64,000 nt of DNA from ENR-C20 sp942493145. Its GTDB lineage: Bacteria; Bacillota; Clostridia; Acetivibrionales; DTU013. A model generated the notes under the pieces. The model was not told where the DNA came from and made no database searches. It saw only the letters and a list, made by a program, of their open reading frames with translations. Made by a program: the position numbers and the translations under genes. The stretch spans positions 1,054,001 through 1,118,000 of the forward strand of contig OW818679.1 in NCBI GenBank assembly GCA_942493145.1. Reading direction: 5' to 3'. This document shows, in pieces, positions 26,749 through 35,433 of the stretch (position 1 is the first letter of the stretch; the number at the start of each line of letters is the position of its first letter).

Positions 26749-26763
26749 AAAGGGTGGATATTT

Positions 26764-27711
26764 ATGAAACAATTACCGGTAATAAATCTTAGTTTTGTCG
26801 AGATTGGCGGAGTTGGTGAAATGGTATACAGGGCTGTGCGGTTTCCTGAGTATATCCCGGACTATGACGATGACGGCGAAATAATCAAGCCTCTTTTCAC
26901 AGGCAGCCATGCTCCGGTAAGCGGAACGGACTATTCCTTGACCGGGCAAGACCTGTTGGTCAGCCTGTGCAATCTTTATGGCCAATTAAATAACCCAGAC
27001 AGTACTGACTCGATTTCAGATGCCGTCTGGGATTGGTGTAGAAACAATATTCATCCATATGATATTGACCTTCTTTGTGAAATGCTCGAAAGTGAGAAGT
27101 TCGCACATATCACTTACAGGGATATCATTGAGAAGGATGCTACTTTCAGCATAAAACGGTTTATCAAGGATTTATGCGATCTTGGTACTGTCTTCGAGCT
27201 GTTTTACATCCTTGATAATTTGAAGTATGAAGGTAATGTTAGAAATGCAAGAAATCTATATTACGAAGGGAGGCTTCGTGACAGCCTTGCCTTTTTAGAA
27301 AGATATAGTCAATATGAGGACGATAAGGAATACAGGGACCATGTTTTAGAAGATTACAGTGATCTGATCTTCAAGGTCATTGATATGTTCCCGGACTTTC
27401 GAATGAGGTTGAAGTTAGACAAGAAAACCGGCAAGGTAATGTTCGGTGCAGATGTGCAGTCAGTCTTTGATATATGTTGGTACACCTTTTCAAGAATAGT
27501 GGCTGATGTTGCACCTCCAGTTGATGAAGACCTTGACTATTTTGAATCGCAAGGCTCAATACTTTCCTGCCTTGCCTGCGGGAAGTATTTTGTAAGGCGA
27601 TCAAGCCGTCAGCTATATTGCGATAGTTGGGATTGTCAAGCCGAGCGTAATCGTAGGAACAGGCGAGCCAGCTATGCCCGGAAGAAGGCCGCTGAAGCGG
27701 AAAATAAATAA
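26764..27711 (+). CDS. DUF6076-like protein with C-terminal zinc finger
   Basis: 315 residues. The first 260 are mostly helical with no known motif. The C-terminus SCLACGKYFVRRSSRQLYCD then WDCQAERNRRNRRASYARKK is a CGNR-like zinc finger followed by a basic tail, the mark of the DUF6076 group. An AGGGTGG box precedes the start. It is cargo of the element, divergent from the replication genes, and sits behind an operator-like inverted repeat, so it is likely tightly regulated and may itself bind nucleic acid (inference). Confidence 0.7.
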   Translation: MKQLPVINLSFVEIGGVGEMVYRAVRFPEYIPDYDDDGEIIKPLFTGSHAPVSGTDYSLTGQDLLVSLCNLYGQLNNPDSTDSISDAVWDWCRNNIHPYDIDLLCEMLESEKFAHITYRDIIEKDATFSIKRFIKDLCDLGTVFELFYILDNLKYEGNVRNARNLYYEGRLRDSLAFLERYSQYEDDKEYRDHVLEDYSDLIFKVIDMFPDFRMRLKLDKKTGKVMFGADVQSVFDICWYTFSRIVADVAPPVDEDLDYFESQGSILSCLACGKYFVRRSSRQLYCDSWDCQAERNRRNRRASYARKKAAEAENK

Positions 27712-27778
27712 TAACAAATAGACCTCGCTACCATGCCCGGTATAGGTACAGTAACAAGGTCTGTTTGTTTGTGATTAC

Positions 27779-27913
27779 TTATTTGAGATTTACCTTGATA
27801 AAAGCAATATCCTCCTCGGATAGCACTGTGATTACTTTCAAGTGGCTGTAATGTTCCTGCAATTGCTTTTCTAATACTTCTTTGCGGTTATATGGGCCAC
27901 TGATTGTAATCAT
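27779..27913 (-). CDS. Small ORF, hypothetical
   Basis: 44 residues: MITISGPYNRKEVLEKQLQE then HYSHLKVITVLSEEDIAFIK. The composition looks protein-like (amphipathic helix, then beta strands), but no clear ribosome-binding site is visible. It may be a fragment of a longer gene. It fills most of the 300-base gap before blaI. Confidence 0.35.
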   Translation of the reverse strand: MITISGPYNRKEVLEKQLQEHYSHLKVITVLSEEDIAFIKVNLK

Positions 27914-27943
27914 GTTATTATCGGAATAATTTGTACTTAGCTA

Positions 27944-28001
27944 TTGACATTTCGGTCTATTCAATATAGACTTAAAATATAAGTCGATGCTTAATAGACC
28001 G
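27944..28001 (+). promoter_or_regulatory. Promoter and nested operator dyads of the BlaI-like gene
   Basis: TTGACA (27944-27949) with a weak TAGACT 17 bases downstream. GTCTAT (27955-27960) faces ATAGAC (27966-27971), and CGGTCTATT (27953-27961) faces AATAGACCG (27993-28001). The nested dyads are good candidates for BlaI-type autorepression, though they lack the TACA/TGTA core of staphylococcal bla operators. Confidence 0.55.
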
Positions 28002-28013
28002 AGGAGGTTTAAC

Positions 28014-28376
28014 ATGAAGGAATATAAACTTGCAGAAAGTGAAGAAAAGTTTGCAGAATTAATCTGGCAGAACGAGCCGATTGGTTCTGGAGACCTTGTA
28101 AAGCTAAGCGAAAAAGAAATGAATTGGAAAAAGTCCACAACATATACAGTACTAAAAAAGTTATGTGAAAAAGGCATTTTTCAAAATGTAAACGCTGTAG
28201 TTTCATCTCTAATTACAAGGGATAAATATTATGCAAATCAAAGTATAAGTTTTGTCGAGGATACCTTTGGAGGGTCACTGCCGAAATTTCTAACATCTTT
28301 TATCAGTGGTAAAAAATTAAGTAATCATCAAGCTGAAGAGTTGAAAAAATTGATTGATGAGCATAAGGAGGTGTAG
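28014..28376 (+). CDS. BlaI/MecI-family repressor
   Basis: 120 residues: an N-terminal winged helix (KLAESEEKFAELIWQNEPIG, WKKSTTYTVLKKLCEKGIF) and a C-terminal dimerisation part (SFVEDTFGGSLPKFLTSFIS). These repressors dimerise on promoter dyads and are cleaved when their M56 metallopeptidase partner is activated. That partner starts two bases after this gene's stop codon. The ATG at 28014 follows GAGGAGG. It is cargo of the element. Confidence 0.93.
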   Translation: MKEYKLAESEEKFAELIWQNEPIGSGDLVKLSEKEMNWKKSTTYTVLKKLCEKGIFQNVNAVVSSLITRDKYYANQSISFVEDTFGGSLPKFLTSFISGKKLSNHQAEELKKLIDEHKEV

Positions 28377-28378
28377 CA

Positions 28379-30696
28379 ATGAGTGAACTATTTCTTACTA
28401 TTTTAAATATGAGCCTTACGGCAAGTTATGTAATCCTATTTGTTATAATTGTCAGACTGCTACTCAAGAAAGCTCCAAAGATCATCTCCTATGCCTTATG
28501 GGGTGTGGTTGCTTTTCGCCTTATAATTCCATTCTCCTTTGAGAGCATGTTTAGTCTTATGCCACGGAATATGAATCCTGTTCCAATTCCTCATGATATC
28601 ATTTATCAGCAAAGTCCACAGATTAACAGCGGGATAGAAGTGGTGGATTCATTTGTAAGTCAATCACTTCCCGCACCGGCTATTGGGGCAAGTGTGAATC
28701 CACTTCAGATTTTTGTGGAAATAGGTGCATACATCTGGGTTTTAGGCATAATAGCATTGCTTATTTATAGCCTTGTATCTATTTTGATATTAAAGAGGCG
28801 GCTTAAAAGTGCGCAATTAGTAGAGAAGGATGTCTTCGAAGCTAAGAACTTGAAAACTCCATTTGTGCTTGGACTTTTTCGTCCGAAAATCTATATTCCT
28901 TCCGGACTTTCTGCAGATGAAAAGAGCTATATCATCCTACACGAACAGACACATATAAGGCGCTTTGATCACATGGTGAAAATGGTTACATTCCTTATTT
29001 TATGTATCCACTGGTTCAATCCGTTAGTATGGGTGGCCTTTCTGCTAATGAGCACAGACATGGAGATGTCTTGTGATGAACGTGTTGTAAAAGAGATGGG
29101 CAGCAAGATTAAACAAGCGTATTCAACGTCCTTGCTTTCCCTAGCAACAGGACGACGCCTGATAAACGGAAGTCCGCTCGCGTTCGGTGAAGGGAATGTA
29201 AAGGGACGGATCAAAAAAACATATTGAACTTCAAAAAGCCCGCTGCATGGGTCATGGTAGTTTCTATCATACTCGTCGCTGCCTTGGTCATAGGCTTCAT
29301 ATCGAACAGACCATCTGCCGACGGCTCGTCTGATTGGGAGGTATATGATTTTCCAAGTTATTTATATGACCGTGTCACTTTCAATACTGAAGCAGAAATA
29401 TACCCGCCGTCCTTTGAAGCTATCAATGCTGTACTGGTGAATCAAGAAATGGAGACCGGATTGACCTGCGGTAAGGCATTTACCCTTGTCAAGCAGGTTG
29501 GGAATGATTGGCGTGTAGTACCCTTTGCGGAAGGATTAACTTTCACTCAAGAAGCAATAAATCTTCCTGTTGGGGTTAGCGAAACATACCGTCTGACTCC
29601 TGATATGCTTTCGGCAAAACTCGATATGGGTAATTACCGTATTGTTACCGATGTATGGTATGCCAATGAGCAGCCACCGCAGACAGTGCGTACAGTATGG
29701 GCTGATTTCATTATCAGCGAAACTAACATGAGTTTGAGTCTCGACGACGTCAGAACACTTGCAAAAATGGGCGATGCACTAAAGTTTGAAGACTTTAGTA
29801 GCTTCAAAGGTGCTGATGTCAGCTCAAACACTAATTACCGCATAATGGTCTACAGCGTAGAGGGCGGTTACCGTCTAATCGTACGAACAGATAGTAACCA
29901 GATAGATGCTGCCAATCTGGAGAGAATATGGGACAGTGGTGACAGCGGTATTGACATCCGATATAATGATGTGGACGAATTCATAAAGAGTCATCCCTCG
30001 TCGGAGGCAACATTGTCATCGGTTTCTGAAAAAGCGACGCTATCTAATACACCCATAAGCGAAAAAGTAAATATCGTCATCATGCCCACGGATCACGACC
30101 CAAGGTACAGTTATTACTATCTGCCTGAGGATCAGCAGAAGTTTTCCGGCATGATGGACGCTATGCAACGGACTCCGCTGGACAAATGTCCCGCCGACAC
30201 CTATCATTTGAACATCTGCGTTGCAAAGGATGGAGTATCATGGGAGATGCTCAGCAACGGAGCTTTCTTTTACTTGGATGATGACGGCGGCTTTTTGGGC
30301 GAAAATAAGGAATTGTATGATGAGATATTACAGATGCTCAGAGAGGAACTGAGCTTTGAGCCTTTTGATCCCAATCAGATTAGAGGCATCTCTGCTGTCG
30401 AAGTGGAGTACACTCAGCATAACACCGGACAAACGTTTAGTCAGCGTATAACAAATAGTAACGATATGAAGTTGCTCGAAAAACGTTTCAAATCCGCAAA
30501 ACCGGTGGGTGGCGTCACAGCTTGTCCATTTTATGAAGCCCTAGTGACTTTAGAGAATAATGATGGGTCGGTAATTCGCATTCGCCTTGCTACTGATAGT
30601 TGTCCCATATATTTTGCAAACGGAGTCTGCTTTGAATATGAGGGGAGCTACAAAGAGATTGTCGGATTGTTTGATCAAATACCATGGAGAGAGTAA
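28379..30696 (+). pseudogene. BlaR1-type M56 metallopeptidase sensor, frameshifted
   Basis: Two frames (28379-29227 and 29224-30696) together give a protein of about 770 residues. The first has the N-terminal membrane spans, the M56 zinc motif ILHEQTHIRRFDH and ALGEG-like SPLAFGEGNVKGRIK. In relatives that segment runs straight into LNFKKPAAWVMVVSI, the next membrane span, which here begins the second frame. One more A in the A7 run at 29213-29219 would restore one frame. The outer part (from about residue 310) starts with an Ig-like Big_14-type sensor region (DWEVYDFPSYLYDRVTF onward) in place of a penicillin-binding sensor, so the ligand is probably not a beta-lactam (inference). Confidence 0.75.
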
Positions 30697-30770
30697 GCCA
30701 GAAGATATGTCAAATTGATATATAAAGAAGCCAATTGAAGCATTTATCTAAAACAACAGAACTTTAGAAA

Positions 30771-30812
30771 AGACTGCACTAAAGGTTTAATCCTTCGGTG
30801 CAGTCTTTACTT
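30771..30812 (+). terminator. Terminator after the BlaR1-like gene
   Basis: AGACTGCAC (30771-30779) pairs perfectly with GTGCAGTCT (30798-30806), followed by TTTA. Confidence 0.7.
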
Positions 30813-31042
30813 TTGAGCCTCCGCTTGAAGAGAGTCGGTCAAAAATTTACTTGTTTTCGTAAATCCCTAAGTTGAACTCCCTTTAGGCGGCTTTCGTTTG
30901 GTATACAATTTGAACCATGGGTAAGGCTGTCTCGTCACCTGCCAATAATACCAGAACGTTGGCCCCGATGTCTCTTCCGTCCATGACTTAAGGTTCTCCT
31001 GTTTCCCATTATTAATACTCTAACAAAAGAATCAAAATAATC
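30813..31042. other. Intergenic, no gene seen
   Basis: No supported gene. A 33-codon minus-strand frame (start near 30984) is too short and lacks a ribosome-binding site. Confidence 0.4.
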
Positions 31043-31082
31043 TGATTTAAAAAAGATTTAAAAAAGATTTAAAAAAGATTCG
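31043..31082 (+). repeat. Short tandem repeat, 11-base unit
   Basis: Three to four units of GATTTAAAAAA in a row, 200 bases before the nuclease-like gene and next to a TACAAT box at about 31102. Confidence 0.6.
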
Positions 31083-31284
31083 ACTCATCTTCCTTTTTAT
31101 GGTACAATATGTCAAGTTGTTCCATGTGCCGCGTTTTGGACAACAATTCGCAGATATTTTGTACAAAATTTTGAGTATAGGACTAATAAATAGGGCGTTT
31201 CTGAATTATTTAACCCGATTTGGCATATTTAAGCTGACATTCAGTCCCCTAATCAAAAATTTGTACAATGAGTTGGGTTTTTTT

Positions 31285-32136
31285 ATGAAAGAATACTTAA
31301 GCCACTTTTCAGCCGCCATATTGTGGGACATACCGTATATCGACAACATCATCGGTTTTAGAATGACAGCTACCGATCCGGCGAATATCACTGTCTCCGA
31401 ACACGATGCCCGATTTCGCAAAAATGGTAAATTGACCCACTCGTGTAAGCTCGCCCTTCCGACAGGCGCGATAACAACACGAGATGGCAAAGCGGTTGCA
31501 TCGCCCGAATTGCTGTTTTTGGAGCTTGCCAGCAAATTGAGCATCCACCGCCTCATTCTCTTGGGGCTGGAGTTGTGCTCTCATCCCCCGGGCGAACCTT
31601 CCAAGTCGATCACGACCGAGCAAAAACTCAAGAAATTTATAGCGAAAACCCAGGGGCACCGTGGACATCACAACGCCGCACGGGCGGTGAAGTATGTGAA
31701 AAATGGTTCTGCGTCAATCATGGAGTCTCTTGCCTATATGATCCTGGCACTACCACACGCGCTGGGAGGATATGGACTTAACGGTGCAGTTTTTAACTAT
31801 AAGATAGTGTTGAAAAGTAAGGCGGGACTTCTTGCACAAAACCGCTTCTATACGGATCTGTATTACAAAGAGGCAAAATTAGCTGTCGAATATGAGAGCT
31901 TCGCTTATCACAACAGCCCGGCAGAGCAGAGCAGAGATATACTGCGATCTGCCAGGCTTGAGAATCAAGGCATCGTTGTGATACGGCTGAGCACTGTTCA
32001 GTTATACAACCAAAGTGCCTGCCGAGAGTTTGCCAAAAACCTTTCTACCCGTCTCGGGAAACGAATGCATATACGCACAAATAAGTTCCTTGAAATGCAC
32101 GAGTTATTGAGGGCCTTGCTGCCAGACGGAGATTAA
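31285..32136 (+). CDS. DUF559-like nuclease with N-terminal AbiEi-like region
   Basis: 283 residues from ATG 31285; the frame is open from 31099, but that start would lie upstream of a likely -10 box. The C-terminal half, AKLAVEYESFAYHNSPAEQS with RDILRSARLENQGIVVIRLS, matches the DUF559/Vsr-like endonuclease pattern (acidic residue, His, Asp-Arg, then a GxxVIR strand). The N-terminal part (LSHFSAAILWDIP, RKNGKLTHSCKLALPTG) resembles AbiEi-type antitoxin proteins. It is cargo near the right end of the element and could be a defence or toxin-like protein, but no partner is visible. Confidence 0.65.
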   Translation: MKEYLSHFSAAILWDIPYIDNIIGFRMTATDPANITVSEHDARFRKNGKLTHSCKLALPTGAITTRDGKAVASPELLFLELASKLSIHRLILLGLELCSHPPGEPSKSITTEQKLKKFIAKTQGHRGHHNAARAVKYVKNGSASIMESLAYMILALPHALGGYGLNGAVFNYKIVLKSKAGLLAQNRFYTDLYYKEAKLAVEYESFAYHNSPAEQSRDILRSARLENQGIVVIRLSTVQLYNQSACREFAKNLSTRLGKRMHIRTNKFLEMHELLRALLPDGD

Positions 32137-32162
32137 TCAAGCAGTCCCCGCAATCGCAGTAA

Positions 32163-32200
32163 AGATAGGCGCTATCCCTTGTGGGACAACGCCTATCTCT
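32163..32200 (+). terminator. Hairpin terminator after the nuclease-like gene
   Basis: AGATAGGCG (32163-32171) pairs with CGCCTATCT (32190-32198). The T-run is weak. Confidence 0.55.
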
Positions 32201-32279
32201 TGCTTCTCCGTATCGGCTTGGGGTATGGTTCAACAAGTTTCCCTATTGAACCGCACCTTTTGCCTGTAGTTCCTTTTAC

Positions 32280-32296
32280 TGGTGACCCATAGGGGA
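32280..32296 (-). repeat. Copy of the tRNA-Glu 3-prime end
   Basis: TGGTGACCCATAGGGGA is identical to the last 17 bases (with CCA) of the tRNA-Glu gene at 32497-32513, 217 bases away and in the same orientation. It looks like a trace of an integration event at the tRNA. Confidence 0.6.
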
Positions 32297-32435
32297 AGAT
32301 GCAGCACCTTGCTCTGCAAACGGTGCTGCCCACCTCGCGCCAAGGCGCTCGGCTCCCATAGAAAAATGCTGGGCATTTTTCCGGCTAAAAACGTGCGTTC
32401 AGCACGTTTTCTTAACGCCTCGTGCCCTCCCGGGT
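32297..32435. other. Right end of the element, non-coding
   Basis: No supported gene. Contains several short GC-rich inverted repeats (GCAGCACC with GGTGCTGC near 32300-32330, AAACGTGC with GCACGTTT near 32388-32409). Likely recombinase-binding or leftover tRNA-associated sequence. Confidence 0.4.
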
Positions 32436-32465
32436 TCGAATCCCCTTTGTACCCAATATAAAAAG
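32436..32465 (+). repeat. Right attachment repeat (attR)
   Basis: Exact second copy of the 30-base repeat found at 19996-20025. It abuts the terminator of the tRNA-Glu gene. Its first bases, TTCGAATCCCCT, resemble a tRNA T-loop. Confidence 0.8.
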
Positions 32466-32494
32466 AGCCGCCTTCGTGTGAGGCGACTCTTTTT
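32457..32494 (-). terminator. Terminator of tRNA-Glu
   Basis: A nine-base stem (GAGTCGCCT with GGGCGGCTC-type pairing, one wobble, 32465-32490) followed on the minus strand by TTTTTATA. It directly follows the tRNA. Confidence 0.75.
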
Positions 32495-32496
32495 CT

Positions 32497-32571
32497 TGGT
32501 GACCCATAGGGGATTCGAACCCCTGTAACCGCCGTGAGAGGGCGATGTCTTAACCGCTTGACCAATGGGCC
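32497..32571 (-). tRNA. tRNA-Glu (anticodon CTC)
   Basis: 75 bases with encoded CCA. The acceptor GGCCCAT pairs with ATGGGTC, the anticodon arm CGCC-CTCTCAC-GGCG gives CTC, and the T arm AGGGG-TTCGAAT-CCCCT is perfect. Intact despite the adjacent element. Confidence 0.97.
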
Positions 32572-32607
32572 TTGCTTGTTTTCTTGCGTTATTATTACGC
32601 AAGAGTT

Positions 32608-32636
32608 ATTATAGCACGTACTTTAAGCAATTTCAA
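32608..32636 (-). promoter_or_regulatory. Promoter of tRNA-Glu
   Basis: On the minus strand TTGAAA (32636-32631), 17-base spacer, TATAAT (32613-32608), about 37 bases before the tRNA. Confidence 0.8.
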
Positions 32637-32766
32637 CAAAATTGATATGAAAAAATCTTCAATGGCAATACTTCCTTATATACTTCCTCATATAACTGGA
32701 AAAACAGACGACCGGTATGCTATAATAGCCCTGTAATAATTACAAATATGTTAAATGGAGCATGAA

Positions 32767-34189
32767 ATGAAGCTGCCTTCGTGTTTTTTGGACAAAATGA
32801 ACAGACTGCTCGGCGATGATGAATTCAATGAACTGCTGGAATCATATAACCAGCCGCGGCATTTTGGAATCAGGATAAATACATTAAAGATTTCTGTCGG
32901 AGATTTTCTCAGGTTAACTCCCATTTGAACTTGAACCTATACCGTGGACTACAGATGGTTTTTATTATCCGGAAGGAGGGAACCCCGGAAGGCATCCATA
33001 CTATCACGCCGGGTTTATTACATACAGGAGCCCAGTGCCATGCTGCCGGGGCAGGTTCTGGAGGCCGGGCCCGGAGAAAGGGTCCTGGATTTGTGCGCGG
33101 CACCCGGAGGCAAAACGGTTCAGGCCGCAGCTTCAATGAAGGGATCGGGCCTGCTGGTTTCAAATGATATAAGCGCTGAAAGGGTTAAAGCCCTTGTCAA
33201 AAACATAGAACTCTGTGCTGTCAAAAATGCGATGGTGTTGATTGATACTCCTGAAAAGCTGGCAGGGGCATTCACTGGTTTTTTTGACCGTATTTTGACA
33301 GATGTACCCTGCTCGGGTGAAGGTATGTTCCGAAAGGACGAATCAGCGGCAAAGAGCTGGGAGAGCTTCAAATGCGATAAATGTGCCTCCATGCAGCAAC
33401 CAATCCTTGAAAGCGCCGACAGGATGCTGAAGCCTGGGTATCCTGGTATATTCAACCTGTACATTTTCACCCGAAGAGGACGAAATGATGATCGGACAAT
33501 TCATTGAGAGGCATCCGGAATATGAGCTGCTTGAGATCAGCAAGGTTGCAGGAATGAAGGATGGAAGGCCTGAATGGGCAGGCGGGAATCCTACACTGAC
33601 AAGGGCTGCACGGCTCTGGCCCCATAAGGTGAGAGGGGAAGGCCATTTTGTAGCAAAACTTGCATAAAGGAATAGATCCCGGGAACAATTGATATTGCCG
33701 GCAACCGGCAAGGATGAAACAGGCATTGGAGGTTTTATCCTGGAGGGTTCAGAAAGCAGCTGATGAGCTACCTGCGAGTTCAAGAACTTTATAAATGAAA
33801 ATCTTCATTTTGATCTTAAACATGAAATTTTTAACGGCCGTTATTTGAGGAGGGGAAAAAGTCTCTACCTCCTGCCGGAATGCCCACCTTTGCTGAGGGG
33901 CTTGAAGGTGGCCAAATTCGGATGGTTTTTGGGGGAATTGGACGGAGGCAGGTTTGAACCTTCGCATTCCATGGTTGTATCCCTTCCCTCCGATACATTC
34001 AAAAGGATCTTGAATCTATCTTCCGACTCAAGAGAGGTATTGAGTTACCTTAAGGGTGAGACTCTGATGATTGAAGGGGAAAAGGGCTATACGGCGGTCT
34101 GCGTCGATGGTTTCACACTCGGGTGGGCCAAGCAGATGGTCGACAACCTGAAAAACCTCTACCCCAAAGGCTGGAGGAAGATGGTGTAA
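32767..34189 (+). pseudogene. rsmF: 16S rRNA m5C methyltransferase (RsmF/NOL1 family), multiple frameshifts
   Basis: Segments in all three frames add up to one RsmF protein of about 470 residues. N-terminus MKLPSCFLDKMNRLLGDDEF (32767), then the SAM domain PGQVLEAGPGERVLDLCAAP with GGKTVQAAASM, catalytic motif TDVPCSGEGMF, YSTCTFSPEEDE-type segment, and a C-terminal PUA-like part (33845-34189) ending DGFTLGWAKQMVDNLKN. Breaks lie near 32925, 33008, 33442 (an extra C), 33665 and 33775. An extended -10 box (TGCTATAAT, ending 32726) lies upstream. So many single-base breaks in a conserved rRNA enzyme suggest sequence error as much as decay. Confidence 0.8.
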
Positions 34190-34217
34190 TGATGTTTAAA
34201 TGGAGGAAACCCGTTCA

Positions 34218-34913
34218 ATGAGAAATACGCAGCGTCTTGACAAGATACTTTCCAATTGCGGTTACGGCACACGCAGTGAAATCAAGCAACTGATCAGGGT
34301 TGGCCGAATAGCTGTGGACGGTGTACAGGCAAAAGATGGGGGCATGCATGTGGACCCGGAATCGGCACGAATTTTTATCGATGGAAATCTGATGAACTAC
34401 AGGGAATTCATATATCTGATGATGAACAAGCCGGCAGGTGTCATATCGGCCACAACAGACACCCGGCAGAAAACCGTCCTGGACATCATACCGGAGGAAT
34501 ACCGGCGCTTCGAACTTTTTCCGGCAGGGAGGCTGGATATTGACACCGAAGGGTTACTGATCCTGACGAATGACGGGCGACTGGCACATGAGATACTCTC
34601 CCCAAGGAAACATATACCCAAGAAGTACTATGCCCTTGTTGACGGGATCGTCGGTGAGAAGGAAATTGAGTTGTTTAAAGACGGGGTGATCCTGGATGAC
34701 GGTTACAAAACCCTGCCGGCAGAGCTTACAATAACAAGTAGTGGAATGAGGCCGGAAATAGAGCTGGTGCTGCATGAGGGAAAGTTCCACCAGGTAAAAA
34801 GGATGTTCGAGGCGGCGGGCAGCAGGGTCATATTCCTGAAAAGGATTGAAATGGGCGGACTGAGGCTGGATGAAAGCCTGGGACTTGGAGAATGCAGGGA
34901 GCTTTCTGCTTAA
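34218..34913 (+). CDS. rsuA: 16S rRNA pseudouridine synthase (RsuA/RluB family)
   Basis: 231 residues: an N-terminal S4 RNA-binding domain (RLDKILSNCGYGTRSEIKQL, residues 5-60), then the catalytic domain with FPAGRLDIDTEGLLILTNDG holding the catalytic Asp, and C-terminal GKFHQVKRMFEAAG. Intact and of usual length. ATG 34218 follows GGAGG; a start at 34200 would include that box. It directly follows the rsmF-like gene, so the pair probably forms an rRNA-modification unit. Confidence 0.94.
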   Translation: MRNTQRLDKILSNCGYGTRSEIKQLIRVGRIAVDGVQAKDGGMHVDPESARIFIDGNLMNYREFIYLMMNKPAGVISATTDTRQKTVLDIIPEEYRRFELFPAGRLDIDTEGLLILTNDGRLAHEILSPRKHIPKKYYALVDGIVGEKEIELFKDGVILDDGYKTLPAELTITSSGMRPEIELVLHEGKFHQVKRMFEAAGSRVIFLKRIEMGGLRLDESLGLGECRELSA

Positions 34914-35120
34914 GAAGTGGAGCTCTTGAAAATTCGTATACAAGGCCATGGAGATACAGCCACAGAGAACATGGGAGATATTGAGAGGGAAGATGATTGA
35001 TAAGATAGAAGTGAAGAGGAAAGTAAAGGATGAAGAGCTAGTTGAAGAGAAGATAAAAAGCAAATGAAAGATGAAGGCTGAGAGCCCAGAGTGATGATCA
35101 CGGCAGAGGGAAGATGGAGC
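34914..35120. other. Purine-rich spacer, no gene seen
   Basis: A stretch rich in GA (GATTGAAGAGAAGATA-like text) between rsuA and a small frameshifted gene. No stable frame with a ribosome-binding site. Confidence 0.3.
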
Positions 35121-35433
35121 ATGAATAATCAGAGCCTGCAAAAACTGGATATCTTCTTAACAGGTCTGGAATCGAGGATAACCGAGAATGCGGATTTTTT
35201 CAAAGGGATAAAAGTGATTTATAGTTCCGGCCTGAAGGATTTCATTGCAAAACTGACGCCTTACGGATGGCAGGATCATTGTGAATTTCAATGGCAATAC
35301 CGAAACCATTGAAATTGCATGGATATCCGAAAGACTCGTGAAATTTGCCGGAAATTATGACCGTGCGGTGGTGACATATGAGGAACGGGGCACGATCATT
35401 TTAATAGAAGCAGACAATAAAAACGTAAAATGA
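35121..35433 (+). pseudogene. Small hypothetical gene, one frameshift
   Basis: About 103 residues. The first frame reads MNNQSLQKLDIFLTGLESRI to KLTPYGWQ; after removing one G near 35272-35276 it continues IIVNFNGNTETIEIAWISER and ends at 35433. That stop overlaps the start of the next gene (ATGA), which supports a real gene coupled to the methyltransferase. No domain recognised. Confidence 0.5.

Larger units (their letters stand above)
19996..32465. mobile_element. Integrated mobile element, serine-recombinase type
   Basis: About 12.47 kb between two exact copies of a 30-base repeat. The recombinase gene lies about 80 bases inside the left repeat, as is usual for these elements. Contents on the minus strand: HTH/excisionase-like gene, replication protein, small ORF, zinc-ribbon protein, capsid gene, TnpW-like gene and recombinase. 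On the plus strand: DUF6076-like protein, BlaI/BlaR1-like pair and DUF559-like nuclease. The right end lies immediately beyond the terminator of tRNA-Glu. Several genes have frameshifts, so it may be decaying, or the sequence may contain errors. No relaxase or conjugation gene is present. Confidence 0.8.

Noticed and set aside
32230..32565. 111-codon minus-strand frame across the tRNA
   Set aside because: Its start is the translated tRNA-Glu and the rest runs through attR and the element end; a typical tRNA shadow frame.
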